From: CAJGCS01 sp045589955
Lineage (GTDB): Bacteria > Bacillota_I > Bacilli_A > ML615J-28 > CAG-313
Length of the DNA: 9,386 nucleotides
Direction: 5' to 3'
Assembly (NCBI GenBank): GCA_045589955.1
Contig: JAZNQD010000005.1
Span: forward strand, 1-9,386
Shown: piece after piece, positions 1 through 5,612 of the stretch
How positions within the stretch are numbered: the stretch's first letter is position 1
How the letters are laid out: the number at the start of each line of letters is the position of its first letter
Program-made: the position numbers and the translations under genes
The notes under the pieces: generated by a model
Told to the model about the DNA's origin: nothing
The model's database searches: none
What the model saw: the letters and a program-made list of their open reading frames with translations, nothing else

Positions 1-1
1 T

Positions 2-928
2 AATCAATTAGTAAAATACTATGAAATTAATATAAATGAGTTTGAGAAATTTAATAAATTAACAACTAGAAGTTATAAAATTAATACAAATAATGGGAAT
101 AGTTTTTTTCTTAAAGAAACTATTCCTAATGCTTTAGAAAAGTATCATTATCTTTCAAATCAAGGTGTTAATAATGTTTTATATCCAATAACGAATGTTA
201 ATAATAAATTTGTAACAAGAAATGATACATTATCTTTTTATCTAAATAATTACTTTGATTCTTTTAATGTGAAAGATGAAGTTAAAGCATCAAATATGAT
301 TAAGGAACTTAAAAATCTTCACCAAATGACAACGATTAAAAAACAGCTAAACGTAAATCGTGCTCGCCCTAAAATTGATGAATTAACCAATCGATTAGAT
401 TTTCAATTTCGTGTTCTTGAAGATTATGTGCGAGAGATTGAGAAAAAAGAACTTTTTGATTATTCAATGCCAATCTTAGCTAATTATCAGTTTATCCTTA
501 ATGCTAAAGCAGAACTAGTTAAATTACAAAGAAGAATCATAAGTTCGGTTAAGAATAAAGAAAGTGTTGATTATTCTTATATCCATAATAATCCTCACTT
601 AGATCATTTATTAAATATTCGAGGGGTAAATTATTTAACTAGTTTAGAAAATGGTAAAATTGGTTTAAGTAGTTTGGATCTAGCGAAAATATACATTGAA
701 AATGAGAACTTAAATATTGACTTTAAGAATATTATTCGTGATTATTTTAAAAACGAAAATAATCTATTTGGATATGACTATTTTCGTTTTCTAGTATTAT
801 TTATTTTGATTAAAAGAATTAACTTAACTGAATCAAATTATATTAATAGTACTTTATTTGTTCAAACCTCAGAATCAATTAAAAGATACTTTGCAAATTT
901 TTCAGACAATCAAGAAGAGATTAATTAA
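2..928 (+). CDS. Partial protein resembling a degenerate CotS/YutH-type kinase-fold protein
   Basis: The frame is open from the first bases of the window, so the 5' end is missing; 308 residues are visible. A GTG at 269 is only an internal codon. The layout suggests the aminoglycoside-phosphotransferase-like fold of the spore-coat CotS/YutH families: an N-lobe-like stretch, then HNNPHLDHLL (H at visible residue 195) where active members have an HGDxHxxN-type catalytic loop, then LTSLENGKIG and LDLAKIY (D at 226) where the metal-binding Asp and the DLA motif would sit. The catalytic-loop Asp seems replaced by Asn, so this would be a pseudokinase. The fold call is pattern recognition without alignment and is only moderately secure; the function is unknown. 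The last 27 bases overlap the convergent small gene on the minus strand, and I see no terminator between them. Confidence 0.5.
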   Translation, partial: NQLVKYYEININEFEKFNKLTTRSYKINTNNGNSFFLKETIPNALEKYHYLSNQGVNNVLYPITNVNNKFVTRNDTLSFYLNNYFDSFNVKDEVKASNMIKELKNLHQMTTIKKQLNVNRARPKIDELTNRLDFQFRVLEDYVREIEKKELFDYSMPILANYQFILNAKAELVKLQRRIISSVKNKESVDYSYIHNNPHLDHLLNIRGVNYLTSLENGKIGLSSLDLAKIYIENENLNIDFKNIIRDYFKNENNLFGYDYFRFLVLFILIKRINLTESNYINSTLFVQTSESIKRYFANFSDNQEEIN

Positions 929-1087
929 AATAAAGACACCAATTACTATTAGTATAATTAAATTAGCCCAACAAAAGAAGAATAAGGTTAAGAATAATTG
1001 CCAGATGAAAATACAAATAAGATATCTTAGCAATCCTTTAAATATTGTTCTTAACTTAATAAGAGTATTTCTAAACCAATTTCGCAT
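902..1087 (-). CDS. Small hydrophobic membrane protein, 61 residues
   Basis: This short minus-strand gene is supported by its translation signals. A near-perfect Shine-Dalgarno (AGAGGTGAT on the minus strand, 1091-1099) sits three bases before the ATG, and TATAAT (1104-1109) lies four bases further upstream. The product has a basic N-terminus (about residues 1-21, with several Arg and Lys) followed by two hydrophobic stretches, roughly 22-39 and 43-61, separated by a short WAN turn. It is therefore probably a two-pass or hairpin inner-membrane protein with the basic end in the cytoplasm. It ends with TGA inside the 3' end of the opposite-strand kinase-like gene. I do not recognise the family. 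Being divergent from yceD, it shares that intergenic region. The plus-strand frame across the same bases (858-1118) has no comparable start signal. Confidence 0.6.
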   Translation of the reverse strand: MRNWFRNTLIKLRTIFKGLLRYLICIFIWQLFLTLFFFCWANLIILIVIGVFILINLFLIV

Positions 1088-1090
1088 AGT

Positions 1091-1099
1091 ATCACCTCT
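1091..1099 (-). promoter_or_regulatory. Shine-Dalgarno of the small membrane-protein gene
   Basis: AGAGGTGAT on the minus strand is strongly complementary to the 3' end of 16S rRNA and lies three bases before the ATG at 1087. It is the main evidence that the 61-codon frame is translated. Confidence 0.65.
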
Positions 1100-1103
1100 T
1101 TAC

Positions 1104-1134
1104 ATTATATTCATATAAATAGTTGTTATTGCAA
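1104..1134 (-). promoter_or_regulatory. Putative promoter of the small membrane-protein gene
   Basis: On the minus strand a perfect TATAAT (1104-1109) precedes the Shine-Dalgarno. The best -35 candidate is TTGCAA (1129-1134), but the spacer would be 19 bases, so the -35 assignment is weak. Transcription would start almost at the ribosome binding site and give a very short leader. Confidence 0.5.
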
Positions 1135-1169
1135 AAAGTTTAATTTCTAAAAAAATATTTGCATATATT

Positions 1170-1198
1170 TTGAGAAAATATTGAATTTGTAGTATAAT
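1170..1198 (+). promoter_or_regulatory. Promoter of the yceD-rpmF operon
   Basis: TTGAGA (1170-1175) and TATAAT (1193-1198) are separated by exactly 17 bases, a near-consensus housekeeping-sigma promoter. The bases upstream are rich in A and T runs that could act as an UP element. The predicted start lies near 1205, leaving about 18 bases of leader before the yceD ATG. Confidence 0.8.
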
Positions 1199-1210
1199 AA
1201 TAAAGGTCAT

Positions 1211-1218
1211 AAGGTGAT
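1211..1218 (+). promoter_or_regulatory. Shine-Dalgarno that fixes the yceD start at 1223
   Basis: AAGGTGAT lies four bases before ATG 1223. The GTG at 1214, which would add three residues, is itself part of this ribosome binding site and so cannot be the start. Confidence 0.8.
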
Positions 1219-1222
1219 AAGT

Positions 1223-1666
1223 ATGAAATGGTCAGTCCAACAACTTGAAAAACTAACTACATCTTTATATGAGTTTGATTATACTTCTGATTTTTCCGAA
1301 GAAATCAAACAAGTAGAAGACATTTTAGATATTAAACCGATTAGTGTTAGTGGTACAATTGAAAGACTTGAATATGGAACTTACCGAGTTAAATATTCTA
1401 TGAAGGGAATCCTTGTTCTTCAATGTGCTTTGACACTTGATCCAGTTAATTATGAACTAAATTGTGAATATGATGAAGTGTTTAGTACTAAAGATTGTGA
1501 CGAGTATTTCTTAATTGAAAACAATACCTTAAATATGGATATAGTAATTTGGACTAATATACTAATGGAAAAACCATTATCAGTTACTTTACCAAATGCT
1601 TATGAAATATTAAAAGAACGTGGTATTGAAATCATCGAAGACGACGATATTTTTAAGGAGGAGTAA
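1223..1666 (+). CDS. yceD: YceD family (DUF177) protein
   Basis: A 147-residue acidic cytoplasmic protein of the YceD/DUF177 family. The family is usually encoded directly upstream of rpmF, and its bacterial members are linked to ribosome or 23S rRNA metabolism. Recognisable features are the central beta-rich block SVSGTIERL near residues 41-49, the LQCALTLDPV segment with one Cys at 68 (many relatives have a CxRC-like pair here), and the acidic C-terminal tail. The start is ATG 1223, set by the Shine-Dalgarno at 1211-1218. The rpmF ribosome binding site is embedded in the last codons and only five bases separate the two genes, so they are cotranscribed and probably translationally coupled. 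The family call rests on both sequence pattern and position; the exact biochemical role is not established. Confidence 0.88.
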   Translation: MKWSVQQLEKLTTSLYEFDYTSDFSEEIKQVEDILDIKPISVSGTIERLEYGTYRVKYSMKGILVLQCALTLDPVNYELNCEYDEVFSTKDCDEYFLIENNTLNMDIVIWTNILMEKPLSVTLPNAYEILKERGIEIIEDDDIFKEE

Positions 1667-1671
1667 TAAAT

Positions 1672-1926
1672 ATGGGAGCTATAGCTCAACAACGCCGTGT
1701 TTCTAAAACTCGTAAACTTAAACGTCGCACTCATTATAAAATTTCTGCACCTGGTATGGTTAAATGCCCTACATGTGGTGAAATGAAATTAGGCCACCGT
1801 GTTTGCCCTGTTTGTGGTTACTATAATGAAAAGAAAATTGTTGAAGTTGAAGTAAAAGAAACAGAAAAAGTAGAAGAAAGCACTACTCCTAAAAAAGGAA
1901 GAAAAGCTAAAAAGGAAGAAAAATAG
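1672..1926 (+). CDS. rpmF: 50S ribosomal protein L32, with a charged C-terminal extension
   Basis: An 84-residue L32 of the large ribosomal subunit. The N-terminal half is highly basic (RRVSKTRKLKRRTH) and is followed by the APGMVKCPTCGEMKL signature. Four cysteines (32, 35, 45, 48) arranged as two CPxC knuckles make the zinc-binding form of L32. The conserved core ends at about residue 52 (CGYYN). A further roughly 30 residues rich in Lys and Glu (KGRKAKKEEK at the end) extend beyond the usual length of about 57-60. AAGGAGG at 1655-1661, inside the end of yceD, is the ribosome binding site, with a spacing of 10. The gene is second in the yceD operon and is followed by a hairpin terminator. 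Confidence 0.96.
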   Translation: MGAIAQQRRVSKTRKLKRRTHYKISAPGMVKCPTCGEMKLGHRVCPVCGYYNEKKIVEVEVKETEKVEESTTPKKGRKAKKEEK

Positions 1927-1953
1927 TTTTTAGCTAATGCTTTTATTTTAATG

Positions 1954-1978
1954 AAGCGCATCGGAGGATGCGTTTTTT
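1954..1978 (+). terminator. Rho-independent terminator after rpmF
   Basis: CGCATC (1957-1962) pairs with GATGCG (1967-1972) around the loop GGAG, followed by six T. It ends the yceD-rpmF transcript. An in-frame ATG at 1951 that would extend rsmH upstream falls at the edge of this hairpin and is not a plausible start. Confidence 0.85.
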
Positions 1979-1986
1979 CATTTTTG

Positions 1987-1995
1987 TGGTATAAT
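1987..1995 (+). promoter_or_regulatory. Extended -10 promoter of rsmH
   Basis: TGGTATAAT combines an extended -10 TGn element with a perfect TATAAT (1990-1995). No good -35 hexamer is visible, because the region 17 bases upstream lies in the rpmF terminator. The predicted start near 2002 gives a leader of about 12 bases. Confidence 0.65.
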
Positions 1996-2001
1996 ATTTA
2001 C

Positions 2002-2009
2002 AAGGTGAT
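2002..2009 (+). promoter_or_regulatory. Shine-Dalgarno that fixes the rsmH start at 2014
   Basis: AAGGTGAT lies four bases before ATG 2014. This supports the short start over the in-frame ATG at 1951, which overlaps the preceding terminator and lies upstream of the promoter. Confidence 0.8.
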
Positions 2010-2013
2010 TATT

Positions 2014-2943
2014 ATGGAATTAAAACATTATTCAGTATTATTAAACGAAAGTATCGAAATGCTCAATATTAAACCAAATGGTATTTATGTTGACTGTACT
2101 CTAGGTGGGGGAGGACATTCAAGTGAAATTCTTAAAAGATTAAATTCAGGCCATTTGTACGCATTTGATCAAGACGAAGATGCAATAAAATTAGCTCGTC
2201 CTCGATTAGAAGCTCTCCATAAACCATTTACTATTATAAAATCAAACTTTGTTAATTTAAAAGAAGAATTAAATAATCTTGGTATTACAAAAGTAGATGG
2301 TATTATTTTTGACTTAGGTGTGTCAAGTTTTCAATTTGATCTTCCAGAAAGGGGATTTAGTTATCGGTTTGATGCACCACTTGATATGCGTATGGACCAA
2401 TCAGTTGATTTTTCGGCTTATGATATTGTCAATAACTATAGCCTAAATGATTTAACTAAAATCTTTTATGAATATGGAGAAGAAAAATTCTCGCGTCAAA
2501 TTGCTAAGAAAATAGTTGAAAAAAGAACTGTTAAACATATTGAAACAACATTTGAACTCGTTGATATTATAAAATCGGCTTTACCTGCATCTGTATTACG
2601 TAAATCTGGTCATCCTGCTAAGCAAGTTTTTCAAGCATTACGTATTGAAGTTAATCATGAACTAGATTATTTAAAAGCAGTGCTAAATGATGCATTAGAA
2701 CTATTAAATATAGATGGGGTACTTGCAGTAATTACTTTTCATTCTTTAGAAGATCGTATTGTTAAGTTAGCATTCAAAGACAAAACAACCCTTAAACTTC
2801 CAAAAGGTATTCCTTTTATTCCGGAAGGTTATAAAGTTAATTATGAATTGATTAATAAAAATGTAATTATACCTTCATCAGTTGAGCTAGATGAAAATAA
2901 TCGTTCACACAGTGCCAAGTTAAGAGGCATTAGAAGAATATAA
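2014..2943 (+). CDS. rsmH: 16S rRNA (cytosine(1402)-N(4))-methyltransferase RsmH
   Basis: A 309-residue cytoplasmic enzyme that uses S-adenosylmethionine to N4-methylate C1402 in the decoding centre of 16S rRNA. Family signatures are visible in order: HYSVLLNE at residue 5, the SAM-binding loop DCTLGGGGHS at 27-36, the acidic DQDEDA segment near 54, DLGVSSFQFD starting at D100, PLDMRMD shortly after, QVFQALRIEVNHEL near 205, FHSLEDR with His at 243, and the basic SHSAKLRGIRRI end. The length is normal for the family. The start at 2014 is chosen from the ribosome binding site and promoter; translation from 1951 would add 21 residues absent from the family. The usual dcw-cluster neighbours mraZ (upstream) and ftsL (downstream) are not here. 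The gene appears monocistronic and ends at a strong terminator. Confidence 0.97.
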   Translation: MELKHYSVLLNESIEMLNIKPNGIYVDCTLGGGGHSSEILKRLNSGHLYAFDQDEDAIKLARPRLEALHKPFTIIKSNFVNLKEELNNLGITKVDGIIFDLGVSSFQFDLPERGFSYRFDAPLDMRMDQSVDFSAYDIVNNYSLNDLTKIFYEYGEEKFSRQIAKKIVEKRTVKHIETTFELVDIIKSALPASVLRKSGHPAKQVFQALRIEVNHELDYLKAVLNDALELLNIDGVLAVITFHSLEDRIVKLAFKDKTTLKLPKGIPFIPEGYKVNYELINKNVIIPSSVELDENNRSHSAKLRGIRRI

Positions 2944-2979
2944 AAAACTTATGTATCAAAAGATACATAAGTTTTTTTT
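2942..2979. terminator. Bidirectional terminator between rsmH and the epimerase gene
   Basis: A perfect 16-bp stem (2942-2957 with 2962-2977) surrounds the loop AAAA. The right arm ends in a run of eight T for plus-strand transcripts, and the left arm starts with six A, which become a T tract for minus-strand transcripts. It sits exactly between the two convergent stop codons. Confidence 0.92.
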
Positions 2980-3858
2980 CTATTTAAAAAATGCGAAAGA
3001 ATAACTAAATAATTTTGAATCAGTTGGTTCTAAGAAAATAATATCTTTTTTATGTTCAAAAATTCCATCATGATCACTTGGGTCTGCGCAACCATGCCAT
3101 GGTTCAATACAAATAAAGTTTGCAAAAACATTATTATTAGGTGTCCAAATACCTAAAGAGTTGAAACCATTAAATTTGAAACTAAGTAATTTTGTATTAT
3201 CTTGATGTAATGAAACTTCATCAAAATTGATATCACATAGAACAATGGCATCAAAATCATAATCTGAATAATTTAATGGAAGAACTTCTAAGTTTTCAAA
3301 AGTTTTAAAATTATTATTAAAGTCAATTGTACCTGTAGTTAAATCAACAGCAGGTGTATGATATGTTTTTTTGTTGTTAAACTTTAAGTGATATTCTTCA
3401 AATTTCTTATCACTAAGAGGAACTTTAAATGCCGGATGTAAACCTAAATTAAATGGCATTACTTCATTAGAGTTGTTTTTAACAATGATTGTTGATTCAA
3501 GTACATTATTAACAAGGACATATTTAACCATAACTTCGAATGCAAAAGGATAAATAGCTTCAGTTTGTTCATTATTAATTAATGAAAAAGTAATAGAATA
3601 TTCATTTTGTTGAACAACTTTCATTTCAGAATCACGCATAAAGCCATGTTTAGGTAGCTTATAAGGTTGACCTTTAATATTTGTTATATCATTTTTAAAT
3701 TTTCCTACATTAGGAAATAAGATTGGGGCAGAACGAGACCAATATTTTGGATTAGAATCATGAAGACGATCTTCACCTTCAAATTTTATAGATTTAATTT
3801 CTGCACCAATGGAATTAATAGTAACTTCTAATTGATTGTTTTTAATAGTATAAAGCAT
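2980..3858 (-). CDS. Aldose 1-epimerase family protein (LacX-like)
   Basis: A 292-residue cytoplasmic protein of the galactose mutarotase superfamily (COG2017), closest in style to the LacX/YeaD-like branch. Members interconvert alpha and beta anomers of sugars or sugar phosphates. Visible landmarks are the N-terminal GAEIKSIK strand, PILFPNVGK near 45-53, KHGF with His71, GLHPAF with His141 (the expected catalytic His), and FICIEPWHG with Glu252 (the expected catalytic base). All core residues are present, so it is probably active; the substrate cannot be read from the sequence. The ribosome binding site GGAGGT lies six bases before the ATG, and a TATAAT is just upstream. It is a single gene, convergent with rsmH and divergent from the PBP gene. 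Its place between two dcw-type genes is unusual. Confidence 0.9.
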   Translation of the reverse strand: MLYTIKNNQLEVTINSIGAEIKSIKFEGEDRLHDSNPKYWSRSAPILFPNVGKFKNDITNIKGQPYKLPKHGFMRDSEMKVVQQNEYSITFSLINNEQTEAIYPFAFEVMVKYVLVNNVLESTIIVKNNSNEVMPFNLGLHPAFKVPLSDKKFEEYHLKFNNKKTYHTPAVDLTTGTIDFNNNFKTFENLEVLPLNYSDYDFDAIVLCDINFDEVSLHQDNTKLLSFKFNGFNSLGIWTPNNNVFANFICIEPWHGCADPSDHDGIFEHKKDIIFLEPTDSKLFSYSFAFFK

Positions 3859-3875
3859 AATTTACCTCCAAGTAT

Positions 3876-3881
3876 ATTATA
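3876..3881 (-). promoter_or_regulatory. Putative -10 box of the epimerase gene
   Basis: A perfect TATAAT on the minus strand ends six bases before the Shine-Dalgarno GGAGGT (3864-3869). No convincing -35 is visible at 16-18 bases. Initiation at the usual distance would place the transcript start at the edge of the ribosome binding site. Confidence 0.5.
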
Positions 3882-3933
3882 ACAAATTTAAGAATAAATC
3901 TTGGTAATAATACTTTTTTAATTAATGTTTTCA

Positions 3934-3939
3934 TATAAT
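3934..3939 (+). promoter_or_regulatory. -10 box of the PBP gene, placed for a leaderless transcript
   Basis: TATAAT ends five bases before ATG 3945, so a transcript starting six bases past the box begins at the A of the start codon. No Shine-Dalgarno is visible. A TAA at 3936-3938 in the same frame excludes any earlier start. No clear -35 or TGn element is seen. Confidence 0.55.
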
Positions 3940-3944
3940 CTAAT

Positions 3945-5480
3945 ATGAAGAAAAAAGTCATATTAAATAAAACATCATTACCAATGCATAAAAAGAAATT
4001 TGCTTTAAGAGTTCTAATTATTTATTATTTAATAATTATGGCCTTTACTTGTATTATTGTCAGGTTAGGTTATATTAAAATATCAATGAATGAAGAGTAT
4101 TATTTAAAAGCGTTAGAACTCTGGACTAGAACAGCACCAGTAGAAGGTGCTAGAGGAAATATTTATGATCGAAATGGTAAGTTGATTGTCGGAAGTCAGT
4201 TAAGACCAACTTTAATTTGTATACCATCACAAGTAACTAATAAGAATAAAGTTGCAAATAATCTTAGTAAAATATTAAATTGTAGTGAAAATGACGTATT
4301 AAAACATTTAAATAAGAATGTTTCAGTTGAAATCATAAAACCAGTTGGTCAAAAGATCACAATTGAACAGGCTACAGAAGTTGCAAAGTGTCACTTCAAA
4401 GGAATTTATATTGTTGCAGACACGGTAAGATATTATCCTTATGGAAATTTACTAGCTCATGTACTAGGATTTGTTGGTATTGATAATCAAGGATTATCCG
4501 GTATTGAATATCAATATAATGACTATCTTAAAGGAGAAAAAGGTGGTATCAATATTTTTACTGATGCACATGGTGCTAACATTGGCGATTTAACAAGTTT
4601 TTATGAAGTTGCAAAATCAGGAAATGATTTATATTTAACGATTGATTTAGATATTCAATTATCATTAGAAAGAGTAATCTCTAATTCAACAAGTATGTAT
4701 AATCCTGAACAAGTTAGTGGAATTGTTATGGACCCAAGAACAAGTGAAATACTGGCAATGGCATCGTATCCGACTTTTGAACCGGGAAATTATCAGAAAT
4801 ATTCACCAGATGTTTATAATCGTAATCTTGCCATATGGTCAAATTATGAACCGGGCAGTGTCTTTAAAATCGTTACTTATTCAGCTGGTTTAGAAGAAAA
4901 TAAGTTTACACTTGATGAAACTTTCTATGACCCGGGTTATCGAATTATAAGTGGAGTCCGAATTAAAGACTGGAAAGCTGGAGGACATGGTAAAGAAACA
5001 TTCTTAGAAGTTATTCAAAATTCTTGTAACCCTGGTTTTATGGAAATTGGTGAAAGATTAGGTGTTGAAACATTATTTTCTTATATTAAAGCTTATGGAT
5101 TTGGGAAAAAAACGGGTATTGATATACTTGGGGAAAGTTCGGGAATTATTTTTAAAGAAGAAAATGTAGGACCTGTAGAGCTTGCAACAAGTTCATTTGG
5201 TCAAGGAAATAGTGTTACAATGTTACAAATGATTAATGCAACATCAGCATCTATTAATGGAGGGGTGCTAAATAAACCATATATTGTTTTAAAAGTTTGC
5301 GATAAAGATAAAATAGTATATGAAGGTCAAAAAGAAGAGATTAGAAGAGTAATTAGTGAAGATACATCAAAGAAGATGCGCCATGCTTTAGAATGTGTTG
5401 CTTCCTTAGGCACCGCAAGATCTGGTTATATCCCTGACTACCGCGTTGGGGGAAAAACAGGAACAGCGTTTTTGTTATAG
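3945..5480 (+). CDS. Class B penicillin-binding protein (FtsI/SpoVD-like), C-terminally truncated
   Basis: A 511-residue D,D-transpeptidase that would cross-link peptidoglycan in septal or spore cell wall. Visible in order: a basic cytoplasmic N-terminus, one membrane anchor at about 20-40, the class B dimerisation-domain motif RGNIYDRNG at 70-78, and the transpeptidase domain with SVFK (catalytic Ser305, Lys308), SCN (360-362) and KTGTA (504-508). The frame then ends as FLL and TAG. Intact class B PBPs continue for some 80-100 residues past KTG to complete the beta sheet, and SpoVD types add a PASTA domain. No continuation is readable in the other two frames downstream. It is therefore probably a non-functional or rearranged copy, or a contig-join artefact. 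ATG 3945 is the earliest start possible; Met14 (3984) is the alternative and also lacks a ribosome binding site. Confidence 0.85.
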   Translation: MKKKVILNKTSLPMHKKKFALRVLIIYYLIIMAFTCIIVRLGYIKISMNEEYYLKALELWTRTAPVEGARGNIYDRNGKLIVGSQLRPTLICIPSQVTNKNKVANNLSKILNCSENDVLKHLNKNVSVEIIKPVGQKITIEQATEVAKCHFKGIYIVADTVRYYPYGNLLAHVLGFVGIDNQGLSGIEYQYNDYLKGEKGGINIFTDAHGANIGDLTSFYEVAKSGNDLYLTIDLDIQLSLERVISNSTSMYNPEQVSGIVMDPRTSEILAMASYPTFEPGNYQKYSPDVYNRNLAIWSNYEPGSVFKIVTYSAGLEENKFTLDETFYDPGYRIISGVRIKDWKAGGHGKETFLEVIQNSCNPGFMEIGERLGVETLFSYIKAYGFGKKTGIDILGESSGIIFKEENVGPVELATSSFGQGNSVTMLQMINATSASINGGVLNKPYIVLKVCDKDKIVYEGQKEEIRRVISEDTSKKMRHALECVASLGTARSGYIPDYRVGGKTGTAFLL

Positions 5481-5533
5481 GCACCCTATTAAAAAAATAT
5501 TAGTGAATTATAAAAATATTGATTAAATAAGAT

Positions 5534-5565
5534 AAAAAAAGATTGAATTTTATTCAATCTTTTTT
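5534..5565 (+). terminator. Hairpin terminator between the PBP and the surface-protein gene
   Basis: GATTGAA (5541-5547) pairs with TTCAATC (5553-5559) around the loop TTTTA. A-rich bases on the left pair with six T on the right, so the stem is extended and may work in both directions. It isolates the surface-protein gene from transcription through the PBP fragment. The bases from 5481 to 5533 hold nothing else I can identify. Confidence 0.8.
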
Positions 5566-5571
5566 AATTTG

Positions 5572-5580
5572 TGATATAAT
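5572..5580 (+). promoter_or_regulatory. Extended -10 promoter of the surface-protein gene
   Basis: TGATATAAT gives TGn followed by TATAAT (5575-5580). A weak -35 candidate TTCAAT (5553-5558) lies inside the terminator stem, 16 bases upstream. The ribosome binding site AGGAGG (5601-5606) precedes ATG 5613 by six bases; the ATG at 5608 is followed at once by a stop and is not used. Confidence 0.65.
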
Positions 5581-5612
5581 ATTTTTACTTTGTTTTAATG
5601 AGGAGGCATGTT

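Noticed and set aside
902..1087. Mycoplasma-type genetic code (TGA as Trp)
   Set aside because: All Trp codons read are TGG, and reading through TGA is not needed to keep any gene open.
858..1118. Plus-strand open frame of 86 codons
   Set aside because: It overlaps the end of the kinase-like gene, has no ribosome binding site, and is mostly the antisense of the better-supported minus-strand membrane gene.
1951..2013. Longer RsmH start at ATG 1951
   Set aside because: It overlaps the rpmF terminator, lies upstream of the rsmH promoter, lacks a ribosome binding site and would add residues foreign to the family.
5440..5520. Programmed frameshift rescuing the PBP at the run of G and A before KTGTA
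   Set aside because: Neither alternative frame gives transpeptidase-like sequence; both stop within about 20 codons.
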